The notes under the pieces: model-generated
The model's input: the letters and a program-made list of their open reading frames with translations, nothing else
What the model was told of the DNA's origin: nothing
The model's database searches: none
Virus record (IMG/VR): IMGVR_UViG_3300023179_000017
Span: 62,001-126,000 of that record
Origin: a virus
Direction: 5' to 3' (one strand)
DNA: 64,000 bases
Made by a program: the position numbers and the translations under genes
In this document: one piece after another, positions 15,039 to 23,580 of the stretch
How the letters are laid out: every line of letters starts with the position of its first letter
Numbering within the stretch: position 1 is the first letter of the stretch

Positions 15039-17018
15039 ATGTCATTCCCAACCGGACTTTTTGTTGACGCCCCAGAGATGCCAGACGTCTCCATGCACCA
15101 ATTGGAGCAGAACTCTGAAGTATGGCCTGAACAAGTAGTCCAAAAGCTAAAAGAGCGAGTTCCTCAATCAAACAACCTTAGCACCATCGTAAAGTTTATG
15201 AAAAAAGATGACGAGAACGGAGCTGCCACAGGGTCCATCGTCATTTCTAATGCAGAAAAACAAGCTATCGTACCTGTCATTATTAAAGACTTCATGCTTT
15301 ATCCAATGGATGTCTTTATCTGCAATAAAAAACTTTTGCCACTAACCCCAGAATATTTCGACACTTGTTTTAATAACAACCAAGTATTCCAACAAATCGA
15401 AGAGTACCCAACCTTCGGTGGCCTTGGACGATTTGAAGATTCTAACCTTTGGAACGCAACTTACCCACCAAGCCTTGGGCGGTACGCCTATGCTTCCGCA
15501 GGCTACGATATCCTAGATTCGATCTCAGATACGATTGATGCCACAGAGTTTAAAAATTACTTAAAAGAAAACCCAGGCGTTGCAGCTAACTTCTACAAAC
15601 ACGGCCACACAGAAGTGATTAAGAAGCTTGCAAACCTAAGACCCGTCAACATGAACGAGTTCAGACAAAGTGCTGATAACCTCGTACGCCGAGATATCGT
15701 CATGCTGAGAAAAGAAGGGCCTAACAAGTACACTATTCTTTCTAATGCAGACCGCGTTTTCTCTCCAGCCATGATTAAAGGCATGTGCCGAGAAGAAGCC
15801 TGCAAGTTTGTTTCTAAAATTTCCGATAGCGCACAAGACGATGTAAACGATGTCGACCAGAATGGGGAAAAGCTCTTAAGGGTTCCTAAAGTGGAAAGCG
15901 ACCAAGAAGTTTATATCGAAGAAGGCCAAAAGAGCATGGCAGAACCTGCCAACGAATTTGACCATTACGTTGTTAGAAAAAAGAACGGCGTAGAAGTAGA
16001 AGGCGTTGTAATTCCCAAAGTCATTAACTTTGACATGGGTGTTGTAAACTTAAAGATGTTCCTTGGAAAAACCCTTTCTACCGTACAGCCAGAGATTGCT
16101 GGCGTCAGAGTTCAAAATAGCCACTTTAATATTCCTTTCTCCATGCCAAAAGTCGGGCAAACAGGAACCTTCGTTCACATGCCTGATAAATCACACGCTC
16201 TTGCAACAGTGCCAGTCACAATCAAAATGATTGTAGAAGAAATGGGGACTTGCACCATGAGAGCTTTGGACATGCAGGGCGTTGAAATTAAAATAACAAT
16301 GACATCTATAGATCTCAACCGCATAGCTGGTAACCGAGAAGTAGGATATCTGCTTCCTAAAAACAAGTTCCGATGGGTGGCGATGGAAGGATTTGATGAA
16401 GTCACAAATTCCCCAGTCGATTACGCTGTAAAGACCGCAGGATTTAAAAAGACCGCAAACCCTGTAAAACTCATCTATACAGGTCACGGCCAATACTCAA
16501 TGAAGGGCGTAGATAAATACGCAGAAGCCATGAACTGGGATAAAACTAACTTGGAAGAATACCAAGCAAAGTTCCTCCTTGCTTCATTAGGTCTTTCCCA
16601 AGAAAAAATTGCGGCTTGTATGTGCAAAGCTAAAAGCTGTACTCAATGCACCATGCACAACTTAAAAACACCGCCATTAAAAGACGAGAAGATTGCAGCT
16701 GCGTTGCCACTCGCTCGTCAAATGGCTAAGATCGCAAAAGACTTAAGAGTTAACTTAATTAAAGAAGCAAGCTTTGTAGAAAACACACAAACCGTAGATG
16801 CGCTTCTTTCTTTAAATTTCGTTAACCCAGAGAATGTTTCTAAAATGGTTGAGAAGCTGCCATCGCTCAAATCGGCTATCTCAAACCTCGCAAGCCTTCT
16901 TGTGGCAAGTAGACTCGGTATTCAAGAAATACCAGAACAATCAGTCAGCGCTGCCATGATGAAGCTTGTAGATGTAGTAAACGGGCTTGAAGCACTAAGA
17001 GCGACACAAGGACAGTAA
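15039..17018 (+). CDS. Large virion-type protein, 659 aa, unknown
   Basis: The start is preceded by AATAGGAGAAATAT. The N-terminal 250 residues look globular and mixed, the middle (about 320-470) is beta-rich, and the C-terminal 120 residues are helical. A cysteine cluster CMCKAKSCTQCTMH (about 527-540) may bind a metal. The sequence AGFKKTANPVKL near 480 and later KIA stretches resemble the K-x-A sites seen in head proteins of this phage. Its place between spike genes and the small gene at 17020 suggests a structural protein. I do not recognise the family. Confidence 0.6.
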   Translation: MSFPTGLFVDAPEMPDVSMHQLEQNSEVWPEQVVQKLKERVPQSNNLSTIVKFMKKDDENGAATGSIVISNAEKQAIVPVIIKDFMLYPMDVFICNKKLLPLTPEYFDTCFNNNQVFQQIEEYPTFGGLGRFEDSNLWNATYPPSLGRYAYASAGYDILDSISDTIDATEFKNYLKENPGVAANFYKHGHTEVIKKLANLRPVNMNEFRQSADNLVRRDIVMLRKEGPNKYTILSNADRVFSPAMIKGMCREEACKFVSKISDSAQDDVNDVDQNGEKLLRVPKVESDQEVYIEEGQKSMAEPANEFDHYVVRKKNGVEVEGVVIPKVINFDMGVVNLKMFLGKTLSTVQPEIAGVRVQNSHFNIPFSMPKVGQTGTFVHMPDKSHALATVPVTIKMIVEEMGTCTMRALDMQGVEIKITMTSIDLNRIAGNREVGYLLPKNKFRWVAMEGFDEVTNSPVDYAVKTAGFKKTANPVKLIYTGHGQYSMKGVDKYAEAMNWDKTNLEEYQAKFLLASLGLSQEKIAACMCKAKSCTQCTMHNLKTPPLKDEKIAAALPLARQMAKIAKDLRVNLIKEASFVENTQTVDALLSLNFVNPENVSKMVEKLPSLKSAISNLASLLVASRLGIQEIPEQSVSAAMMKLVDVVNGLEALRATQGQ

Positions 17019-17019
17019 G

Positions 17020-17271
17020 ATGGGTTTTTGGGACGGATTCATAAAACAAGCGGGGGTTTTAAGCTTTTTAAAAAACCTTGTGCCTAAAAACAAAGTTGGC
17101 CACCAAGGGATTAGTAGAAGACAACTTCGGATGGAACAACTCATGCCTTACAAAAAATTATCAAGGCAGAATCCAGAAAAGAAAGTCGTGACTAAACCTT
17201 TATTAGATCCAGATAAGGGTTGCTTTGTTACTTACACACTATGGAGGGGTAAAGTAGTCGGTGCCAAATAA
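17020..17271 (+). CDS. Small basic protein with N-terminal head-targeting-like motif, 83 aa
   Basis: The protein begins MGFWDGFIKQAG, a clear case of the recurrent N-terminal motif. The rest is strongly basic (many Lys and Arg), has no transmembrane segment, and is short enough to be an internal head protein. It starts one base after the previous gene. Binding to packaged DNA is a reasonable guess because of its charge. Confidence 0.6.
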   Translation: MGFWDGFIKQAGVLSFLKNLVPKNKVGHQGISRRQLRMEQLMPYKKLSRQNPEKKVVTKPLLDPDKGCFVTYTLWRGKVVGAK

Positions 17272-17280
17272 GACTTACTT

Positions 17281-18120
17281 ATGGTTACTCCATATGAACT
17301 TTACGTCCGATTCCTAATCACAAAAGGATGCTCTGAGTCAGAAATCAACTCTGACCTAAAGAAGCTGAGTCTCCAACCATTACCTACAGAAGAGTTTAGC
17401 AGGCACTACGACCTAGTTCACAGCCTTACTCCAACCGCCATTTCAAACCAAATCATCTCCAAGAAGCATGAAAAAGACTTCATGCGGTGGATGCACACCC
17501 TAGAAGTTGGAACGCTTTGGGAAGAAAAAGACACAAAGCTCGTCTTCGACATTCATAGCGATTTAAAGCTCAGAATGACCATCAACGCCCTTATCATGAA
17601 AAACACAGGGCCTACCGACATCTGCCAACTGGTAAACGCTAAGTTTAGTTACATGTTGAAAGCCGAGCATATCGTTCTTTACAATAAATACTTCTGGGAC
17701 CCACGACGGATGACTAGGGCTGCCTGGAAAGCCTATCTAGTGGGCTGTGGCGACTTTGAACGAAACATCCTATTCACTGCCCTCACAGAACCTGCCGACA
17801 TCGTTAAAACCCTTCTAGACCTCCCTAGTAAGGTAAATGTCTCAGACTCCCTTCAGTACATGTTCATGAACTCGTACCAGAAGGCTAAACACTACTTAAG
17901 GCTTAATACGAAAGAGTCTAATGCCGAGGCCCGGGCCTGGATTGCAATGTCCCTTACCCTAGCCGACAAATACGAGAAACATAGAAAAGGCGACTTAGAA
18001 GATTTCTCAAAAGCCCTTCAAATGGAGTTCGAGTTTATCGACTCGGCGTTCCCAACCCCAGACGAGGGAATCAAGGCCGAACTCCTCAAGCAACTAGAAA
18101 AAACCAAAGAAGCTATTTAA
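17281..18120 (+). CDS. Helical protein upstream of terminase, possible small terminase subunit
   Basis: This 279-residue protein is almost entirely helical. Residues about 95-140 (IMKNTGPTDICQLVNAKF, then HIVLYNKYFWDP) resemble a helix-turn-helix followed by a conserved aromatic element. It is the last gene before the non-coding repeat region and the large terminase gene, where small terminase subunits that recognise the packaging site often lie. That role is inferred from position and fold impression; a DNA-binding protein of another kind is possible. Confidence 0.45.
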   Translation: MVTPYELYVRFLITKGCSESEINSDLKKLSLQPLPTEEFSRHYDLVHSLTPTAISNQIISKKHEKDFMRWMHTLEVGTLWEEKDTKLVFDIHSDLKLRMTINALIMKNTGPTDICQLVNAKFSYMLKAEHIVLYNKYFWDPRRMTRAAWKAYLVGCGDFERNILFTALTEPADIVKTLLDLPSKVNVSDSLQYMFMNSYQKAKHYLRLNTKESNAEARAWIAMSLTLADKYEKHRKGDLEDFSKALQMEFEFIDSAFPTPDEGIKAELLKQLEKTKEAI

Positions 18121-18551
18121 TACGCAGCGTGTCAGCATCGCTTGGGTGGGATGACGCAGCGCTATTGCCTTTTTTAAGCCACTTACAACCGCTTGCAGCC
18201 ACTTTTTTTTGAGAAGTGGTTGCATAGATAAGTTATTGATTTCTCATTTTAAAAAGGGTGTTTTTTAGTAAGTAAAGCCACTTATACATAATTAATTATA
18301 AACAGTAATATATATATTTATTTGTTATATACACGGTGTGTAATTGCGTTATTTTATTTCCCACTGTGTGTGAAGGTCTCAAAAAAGTGGCTTTGTGGTT
18401 GTTGCGATAAGTCATTAAAGCAAATTCAATTACTTAACTCCAACCACTGCCCGTTTTTCTTGGATGGGTGCTGGCTGACCCATGTATGTTGCTTTGAGTC
18501 TAAATCTTATTAGCGTTGTCTATTTAAGAGCTTACGTGTTTTAATTCTTAT
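18121..18551. other. AT-rich non-coding region with iteron-like repeats
   Basis: This is the longest gene-free stretch in the window. AAGCCACTT occurs at 18176-18184 and 18275-18283 and, inverted, at 18385-18393. Variants lie at 18195-18204, 18214-18223 (inverted) and about 18441-18449. GCAGCCACTT (18195-18204) and AAGTGGTTGC (18214-18223) can also form a hairpin. Between the repeats lies a very AT-rich tract (about 18282-18350). Repeats plus an AT-rich tract are typical of replication origins, and the position before the terminase also allows a packaging site. I see no convincing ORF here; a 63-codon frame at 18322-18513 looks like chance. Confidence 0.5.
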
Positions 18552-21122
18552 ATGGACGAACTTCAGGATGAGTTAAACGATTACTGTGATAACCCACCTG
18601 AGGTGGACCCGAAACTTGCTGCCAAAGTTTCAAGCCTTATCAACAAAGACGGAACCCTTAGAAAAATTATCAAGGCTCGAAAAAGCACCTTTGTTTCCTC
18701 CATCATCCATCTAAACGGACAAAAGTTTGATTTCACAGGTCGTGGGTACTTAATGCCCATTTACGATAGACCCGACAGAAGCATTCTTCTTAAGACAGGT
18801 CGTCAGGTTGAGAAGTGCCAAACTAAAGATTCGTTAGTCCATCTTGCTTCTGGTAAAGAAAAACGGATTTGTGATTTGGTTCCTGGGGAACAGGTTCTAG
18901 GAATAGGAGCTTCTGGGTATCAAGTTCTAGACACCGTGGTTGCATCCGAGAGTAACGGATCTCAACCCTGTTTAAAAATAAAGACGCGGCTTGGTTCTGT
19001 TTTAGAGGTAACTCACAACCACCCACTTCGAAAGCTTTTACAGTGGGAAGAAGCCAGGAATTTAAAAGTGGGCGATAAGATCGCATCGCTAAGAACGATT
19101 GGTGAGTTTGGTTCTTTAAGTCACACCCCTGTGGATTACTCAGGCACCTTACCAGACGAAGTTTTTTCTTATGATAGAGAATCTACAAGAGATTTGATTT
19201 GCAGACTTTGGGCCGATGGCGGGTACTGTAAAAACATTTCGGGCTATAAATTAGACATTGGCTATTGTTCTAAGAACCTTGAACTGACTCGACAGGTACA
19301 AATCCTTTTGAGAAAGTTCGGGGTTGTTACTGTTTTAGAAGAACAAAAAGATAAAAAATCACACCTAATCAAATTAATTACTGCCAGGTCAATTAGCTCG
19401 TTTTATTACAATGTTGCCCCTATCCCAGGAATTCAGTTTAATCTTCCCTACCAACTACCAACTAGTGATTTTGATGTCTTTCCAGAAATGGAACATTTAA
19501 ACGACCCCACCCTACAAAAAATCCTATGGCGTTACCTGGACTCCGACACCGTGTGGGATGAAATCGTTGAGATTGAAGATGTGGGTGTAAAAGAAACCTG
19601 GGCTCTACAAACGGCTTCTCAAACTTATCTCTCTGATTTTGTGGTGAATCACAATACGACTTTCTTGGGCAACAACCTTGTTATCTCAGCAGCTGTTCAA
19701 CCCTATAATAAAGCTCTCTATGTTTCGCCTTCTCATTCCCAGACTAGGCAATTTTCAAATGAAAAGCTAAAACCAGCGATTGAGCAAAGCCCCCTTATTA
19801 GGCGCTACCTTATCGACAACAACGTAAGCTCCCAAGTATTTGAAAAGGGGTTTACGAACGGCTCTTACATCTTTTTAAGGTCGGCTTTTAGAACAGCGGA
19901 TAGAGCGCGTGGTATCTCAGCAAGAGAGCTGTGCTTAGATGAGGTGCAGGACTTTTTAGGATCTGAAATACCCGTTATTTTAGAATGTACATCGCACTTT
20001 CCAGACTCAACGGTTTTAATGGCAGGTACGCCTAAATCAAATGACAACCCAATTGAAGTCTACTGGGAGAACACCACCCAAAATGAATGGATGGTTAAGT
20101 GCGAAGGCTGCAATCACTGGAACTTTTTAGATGAAAAGAACATTGCACCTACTGAGCTTTACATAGATAAAAAAATATCCCCAGGCCCAGTATGTAAAAA
20201 ATGTCAGAAGTCTATTAACCCCGCAACGGGTCAGTGGATGTCCTTTTCTCCTAAGAAGAATGTGCAGGGCTACCGGATTCCTCAGCTCATGGTGCCTTGG
20301 ATTGTGTCTACTTATGATCAGTGGAATAAACTTCTTTGGAAAAGAGACACTTATCCTTTTGGTCAGTTTTATAACGAGGTATTGGGACTTTCGTATGACC
20401 ACGCTTCAAAACCTATTTCTAAAGATGAGCTGATATCTATTTGTGATCCAAATCATAAGATGCTTCCTGACTTACCAACTGCGGAAGATATGCAGTACGC
20501 AAGAAGGTTTATATTGTGTGGTGGAGTCGATTGGGGTGAAGGCAATGACGGCTCTGATAGAACCCCAACTGGTAAAGTTAGAGCGGCGTCATATTCCGTC
20601 TTTACGATTGGAACTTATATCGATCAAAAACGATTTAAAGTTCTATTTGCTAAAAGATATACAGGACAACAAGTAGACCCAGACTTCGTGGTGAAGGATA
20701 TTGCAAGGCTCTGCCAGGCTTATGACGTTAGAATTGTGGGGGCTGATTGGGGGCATGGTTGGGGAGTGAATAACCACCTAATTAGAATCTTAGGACCGCA
20801 GAGACTAGTACAGTATCAGTATCTTCCAAAACAAAAAGAGCGCATCAAGTGGGACCCCATTGGGTTTAAGTATCAAGTTCAAAGAAACCTGACTATTTCA
20901 GAATACTTTTATGCCATGAAGCACGGAAACATTATCTACCCCAACTGGAAAGAGTTTGAGACATTTGGAAAAGATATTTTGTCTGTCTTTACTGAATACT
21001 CTGAGTATCGAAGAGAAATGAAGTATGATCATAGGCCTACGGACCCAGATGATGCTCTTCATAGTTTTATTTATTGCAAACTTGCTTGCGACTTATTCTT
21101 GGGAAGGAAACCAGCTGCATAA
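18552..21122 (+). CDS. terL: Terminase large subunit with intein
   Basis: The 856-residue precursor is 576 residues after removal of the intein. It is the ATP-driven motor and nuclease that packages DNA into the prohead. The Walker A region is TGRQVEK-TTFLGNN, interrupted by the intein. Walker B is LCLDEVQDF (about 460). The C-terminal RNase H-type nuclease shows GVDWGEGNDGSDRT (about 658), GADWGHGWG (about 731) and TDPDDALHSF (about 832), supplying the acidic metal ligands. A zinc-ribbon-like CEGCNHW ... CKKCQK occurs near 518-555. The gene lacks a strong Shine-Dalgarno sequence; the ATG at 18552 directly precedes the conserved N-terminal helix. Confidence 0.93.
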   Translation: MDELQDELNDYCDNPPEVDPKLAAKVSSLINKDGTLRKIIKARKSTFVSSIIHLNGQKFDFTGRGYLMPIYDRPDRSILLKTGRQVEKCQTKDSLVHLASGKEKRICDLVPGEQVLGIGASGYQVLDTVVASESNGSQPCLKIKTRLGSVLEVTHNHPLRKLLQWEEARNLKVGDKIASLRTIGEFGSLSHTPVDYSGTLPDEVFSYDRESTRDLICRLWADGGYCKNISGYKLDIGYCSKNLELTRQVQILLRKFGVVTVLEEQKDKKSHLIKLITARSISSFYYNVAPIPGIQFNLPYQLPTSDFDVFPEMEHLNDPTLQKILWRYLDSDTVWDEIVEIEDVGVKETWALQTASQTYLSDFVVNHNTTFLGNNLVISAAVQPYNKALYVSPSHSQTRQFSNEKLKPAIEQSPLIRRYLIDNNVSSQVFEKGFTNGSYIFLRSAFRTADRARGISARELCLDEVQDFLGSEIPVILECTSHFPDSTVLMAGTPKSNDNPIEVYWENTTQNEWMVKCEGCNHWNFLDEKNIAPTELYIDKKISPGPVCKKCQKSINPATGQWMSFSPKKNVQGYRIPQLMVPWIVSTYDQWNKLLWKRDTYPFGQFYNEVLGLSYDHASKPISKDELISICDPNHKMLPDLPTAEDMQYARRFILCGGVDWGEGNDGSDRTPTGKVRAASYSVFTIGTYIDQKRFKVLFAKRYTGQQVDPDFVVKDIARLCQAYDVRIVGADWGHGWGVNNHLIRILGPQRLVQYQYLPKQKERIKWDPIGFKYQVQRNLTISEYFYAMKHGNIIYPNWKEFETFGKDILSVFTEYSEYRREMKYDHRPTDPDDALHSFIYCKLACDLFLGRKPAA
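18816..19655 (+). other. Intein in terminase Walker A loop (280 aa)
   Basis: The insert runs from Cys at precursor residue 89 to Asn 368, with Thr as the next residue. Block A is CQTKDSLVHLASG, block B is VTHNHP (the TxxH catalytic pattern) and block G is VVNHN followed by T, so all standard splice residues are present. The centre contains LICRLWADGGY, which looks like one LAGLIDADG helix, so a reduced or degenerate homing endonuclease is likely. Splicing rejoins GRQVEK to TTFLGNN and restores the ATP-binding loop. Confidence 0.92.
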
Positions 21123-21166
21123 ATAAGTGCTTATCAATTTTCAAGCAATAAAGGTTGGTTTTAGGT

Positions 21167-21172
21167 TATAAT
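21167..21172 (+). promoter_or_regulatory. Candidate -10 element TATAAT
   Basis: An exact TATAAT lies 9 bases before the first paired base of the structured RNA candidate at 21181. No good -35 element is visible at the usual distance. Confidence 0.35.
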
Positions 21173-21180
21173 TTAATCAG

Positions 21181-21266
21181 TGCGGGCTCTTACGGTTTTT
21201 ATCGTTTCCCGTTTTAATCAGTACCCGAAGCCGAACGATGTCAAGTTACTGAAGCCCGCATTTTTT
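21181..21266 (+). ncRNA. Candidate structured RNA downstream of terL
   Basis: The first and last bases pair perfectly: TGCGGGCT (21181-21188) with AGCCCGCA (21253-21260), followed by six T. Inside, ATCGT (21201-21205) can pair with ACGAT (21235-21239) and TCAGTA (21218-21223) with TACTGA (21247-21252); these cross, so a pseudoknot is possible. A TATAAT lies just upstream. It could be a free small RNA ending at the T-run, or a leader controlling the gene at 21277, whose ribosome site follows directly. It has no T-arm and is not a tRNA. Confidence 0.45.
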
Positions 21267-21276
21267 GAGGAAAATC

Positions 21277-21513
21277 ATGATTATACTTAAAAATAAAAAC
21301 AAATCTGGCCCAATGTTAATAATGCAAATAAACGACGATGCTAGCTGGCCCGAAATAGCAGTAGATTTTGTAAATTTTTTGCAAGGGTGTGGTTACATTG
21401 TAAAAGGTATTGAAGTAGCACAACATTTGATGGAGGAGTACCAATTTCAAAAAGAGTTAGATTTTAACAAAAAAGATTTTATTGAAGAGAAACCGAAAAA
21501 TAAAACGCGATAG
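21277..21513 (+). CDS. Hypothetical protein, 78 aa
   Basis: I do not recognise this protein. The ATG at 21277 follows GAGG by 6 bases; a TTG 12 bases upstream is in frame but overlaps the ribosome site. The product begins with a hydrophobic strand, has an acidic middle and a lysine-rich end. Its leader contains the structured RNA candidate. Confidence 0.55.
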   Translation: MIILKNKNKSGPMLIMQINDDASWPEIAVDFVNFLQGCGYIVKGIEVAQHLMEEYQFQKELDFNKKDFIEEKPKNKTR

Positions 21514-21547
21514 TACGCAGCAGTAAAATCATTCATGGGCGGTAACT

Positions 21548-21685
21548 ATGGCAAGACCTATGTGCCCTCACTGCGAGCAGCTAGATTCGGTAGTTAAAAG
21601 AGTCATCAAAGTAGATGGCTACCCTAAGCTTTATTGGCTTTGTCTTTATTGCAATTTGGTCGTTTCTGAAATCTTTATACACTAA
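21548..21685 (+). CDS. Small zinc-ribbon protein, 45 aa
   Basis: The short frame encodes two CxxC knuckles, CPHC near the start and CLYC near residue 32, spaced like a zinc ribbon. Such tiny proteins often bind nucleic acid or other proteins. A strong terminator overlaps its stop codon, which supports a real transcript end here. Confidence 0.55.
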   Translation: MARPMCPHCEQLDSVVKRVIKVDGYPKLYWLCLYCNLVVSEIFIH

Positions 21686-21720
21686 AAAAATAAGGGCTAC
21701 TATAAATAGCCCTTATTTTT
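21686..21720. terminator. Bidirectional terminator between convergent operons
   Basis: A perfect 14-bp stem (AAAAATAAGGGCTA with TAGCCCTTATTTTT, 7-base loop) has T-runs in both directions. It separates the plus-strand late genes from the minus-strand replication block. Confidence 0.9.
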
Positions 21721-21904
21721 AATCCTTTAAAGTTGCCCAATATAAAAAAGATTTTTTATCTTTTACAAAAATACCGGATAATCGCTCCGAACTTTCTTTA
21801 TCCAATCCCGCATCTAAAAGAATAGCCAAGATTTTATTTTTGGTAGAATTTATATTTTTTCTAGTGCGGCTCAACCGGTCCCTCAATAAATTCACTTTTA
21901 TCAT
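21719..21904 (-). CDS. Small basic hypothetical protein, 61 aa
   Basis: I do not recognise this protein. It is the last gene of the minus-strand block and ends in the terminator. It overlaps the upstream gene by 44 bases. The sequence is basic and helical (LLRDRLSRTRKNINSTKNK), so nucleic acid binding is possible. Confidence 0.45.
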   Translation of the reverse strand: MIKVNLLRDRLSRTRKNINSTKNKILAILLDAGLDKESSERLSGIFVKDKKSFLYWATLKD

Positions 21905-22256
21905 ATTGTTTCTCCATTAACAGTTTATTTTTACCAAGCCTCATCGCCAAGTTTCTAAGCCAAGCTCTGTCTGAGTTGCACAACAGATGAAACTCATCCA
22001 CAAGCTCTTCAAAGAACCCAGCGTTACCAGAGTTAGGGCAAATATATACAAATTCAAGCTCCCCGAAATAAAGAGACACAAGTTGTTCTTTTGAGTTCTT
22101 TAGAAGGACTCTTCCCGAATCAATATCTAGTGCTGGCCTAACATCTACTGGTTCAAACTCTTTGGGAAGGCCTCGGTTAATCCAAGCCCAAAGAGTATGA
22201 GACAGATCCTCTTTTTGCCACCTATCAAATTTATATAAGTCTTCAGTTAGTTTCAT
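21861..22256 (-). CDS. Hypothetical protein, 131 aa
   Basis: I chose the ATG at 22256 (MKLTEDLYKFDRW), because it overlaps the stop of the preceding small gene by 14 bases as coupled genes do; a TTG start 33 bases upstream is weaker. The product is a globular mixed protein with a strand-rich middle and a helical end (CNSDRAWLRNLAMRLGKNK). Function unknown. Confidence 0.5.
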   Translation of the reverse strand: MKLTEDLYKFDRWQKEDLSHTLWAWINRGLPKEFEPVDVRPALDIDSGRVLLKNSKEQLVSLYFGELEFVYICPNSGNAGFFEELVDEFHLLCNSDRAWLRNLAMRLGKNKLLMEKQYDKSEFIEGPVEPH

Positions 22257-22401
22257 TTGGTTTCTCTGGGATGGTAAAGGGTATATCAACTGTGCACAGG
22301 TGTTGTTGAAGCTCGTCTAGTTGTTTTTGAGTCTCGTCTATTTGGCGCATTACGGACATATCGTCCATAAATCTCTTTATAATATCTTTAACGTGTTCCA
22401 T
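22243..22401 (-). CDS. Small coiled-coil protein, 52 aa
   Basis: This short gene has a strong Shine-Dalgarno sequence (AAGGGGGG, 4 bases before ATG). The product starts MEHVKDIIKRFMDDM and continues with a Gln/Glu/Leu-rich helix (QIDETQKQLDELQQH) that looks like a coiled coil. It overlaps the next gene. Function unknown. Confidence 0.55.
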   Translation of the reverse strand: MEHVKDIIKRFMDDMSVMRQIDETQKQLDELQQHLCTVDIPFTIPEKPNETN

Positions 22402-22410
22402 GTGCCCCCC

Positions 22411-22713
22411 TTAAATAAGTTTTGTTTCAGCATCTTTGTATTGTCGGCTTTCTAAAGGAACCCACCTTCCTTCGCAAACCCACTCAACGCCTTTGGTGGC
22501 TATCATTCGAGTAATAGCTTTGTAGCGTTTTTTACAGTAAAGACAGTTTGTTTTTCCACTTTTTAACACCATAGGTTTTACAAACTTTTCTGAGGGCTTT
22601 GAATGACACAAAAACCTCGGTGGCGTTTTAGCATCGCGGTAAGCAAGATGGATTATTTTCCCTTTTGGTTGTGACATTAAAAATAACTCGCTTGGTTTTG
22701 GTCGTATTTTCAA
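22411..22713 (-). CDS. Small zinc-ribbon-like protein, 100 aa
   Basis: The frame is open upstream to 22839, but that part overlaps the neighbouring gene and contains a candidate promoter. I therefore prefer the TTG at 22713, which follows AAAGGGGGAT by 5 bases. Cysteine pairs (a CHSK site, CLYCKKRYK, then a late VCEGRW) suggest metal binding. The candidate promoter at 22777-22786 would give a leader of about 60 bases. Role unknown. Confidence 0.5.
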   Translation of the reverse strand: MKIRPKPSELFLMSQPKGKIIHLAYRDAKTPPRFLCHSKPSEKFVKPMVLKSGKTNCLYCKKRYKAITRMIATKGVEWVCEGRWVPLESRQYKDAETKLI

Positions 22714-22776
22714 AGTATCCCCCTTTATTAGAAATGTTTGTGCGTTACGGTGAATAAAAACATGCTCTACTATGTT

Positions 22777-22786
22777 CTTATACCAA
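22777..22786 (-). promoter_or_regulatory. Candidate extended -10 promoter, TTGGTATAAG
   Basis: An exact minus-strand TTGGTATAAG lies near the end of the reductase gene and 64 bases before the TTG start at 22713, so it would transcribe the last genes of this block separately. Confidence 0.4.
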
Positions 22787-22787
22787 T

Positions 22788-23579
22788 TTAAGAGTTCTCC
22801 CAAACTTCTAACCAATCTGGTGTTTGTGTGAAAGAACACCCAAGTTTAGAAGTAATTGGCCTCTCCATATCATAGAATTCGTCTTCACAGAACTGGTGGT
22901 TAGGAAGAATGATCCTTCCCCAATCTCTGACGGTGGTATTTCCAGAAGGGGCGCAGTGGTGGATAGTTGTTCCATTATTATTAAAAAGGTCTTGAGCGTT
23001 TTTAGCTAGCGTCTTAGCAAGCCAGCCTGTCGAGGTGGGAGTCACAGAATTGAGTGGAAGCCTAACAACCCCGTTTAGTTTTTGTATCTTTCCTGGAAAG
23101 GTACGTTCTGGTTTGTGTTTTCCGTAAAGAGAGCCAACTCGGATAATGACCCTATTGGGCAAATCTAAATTCAATATGATGTTTTCCATTTGAATTTTTT
23201 GCTTAGCATATTCGCTTCGTGGGGTTGGGGTTTGAGATAAAGGGTTGTTGGGTTTCTTTTCATTAGCTGCGTAGTCGGTAGAAAAGAAAACGACCTTAGT
23301 TGATTTTGGAAGGCAGCAGTTTAAAAAAGCGGGGAAGTCTTGGTTGATGTATTTAGCGTCTTTATACGTGGGGGAAGTAGGCTTACATTCCTGTACGCTA
23401 CCTCCCCCGATGGCTACCCATACACAGTTAGGATAGAAAGCTTCTATTTTATTTATAATAGATAAATCTTTAACGTTGTCACCGTTTGATTGGGATAACA
23501 GAAGAGTCTCGTGTTCTTTAGTGAGCTCGCAAAGCAAGTCTTTACCTAAGTTCCCAGCACCGATAATTAAGTGTTTCAT
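22788..23579 (-). CDS. NAD(P)-dependent sugar epimerase/reductase-like protein (extended SDR)
   Basis: The 263-residue protein has the Rossmann signature MKHLIIGAGNLGKDLL, the strand STDYAANEKKP and the catalytic pair YAKQK (YxxxK), as in the extended short-chain dehydrogenase family that includes RmlD. These enzymes reduce or epimerise nucleotide sugars. A phage copy could change cell-surface sugars or supply a modified nucleotide sugar. It starts one base before the stop of the upstream gene, so they are co-transcribed. Substrate cannot be inferred. Confidence 0.8.
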   Translation of the reverse strand: MKHLIIGAGNLGKDLLCELTKEHETLLLSQSNGDNVKDLSIINKIEAFYPNCVWVAIGGGSVQECKPTSPTYKDAKYINQDFPAFLNCCLPKSTKVVFFSTDYAANEKKPNNPLSQTPTPRSEYAKQKIQMENIILNLDLPNRVIIRVGSLYGKHKPERTFPGKIQKLNGVVRLPLNSVTPTSTGWLAKTLAKNAQDLFNNNGTTIHHCAPSGNTTVRDWGRIILPNHQFCEDEFYDMERPITSKLGCSFTQTPDWLEVWENS

Positions 23580-23580
23580 G

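Noticed and set aside
18322-18513. 63-codon frame in the repeat region
   Set aside because: No ribosome site, odd Cys-rich composition and it runs through the repeats; treated as chance.
21181-21260. Seven-base end pairing resembling a tRNA acceptor stem
   Set aside because: No T-arm sequence, no anticodon arm in the right place and no CCA; the inner pairings cross, so it is not a tRNA.
22728-22763. 11-codon minus-strand frame starting at ATG after a candidate promoter
   Set aside because: Too short, no ribosome site; the gene starting at TTG 22713 explains the promoter better.
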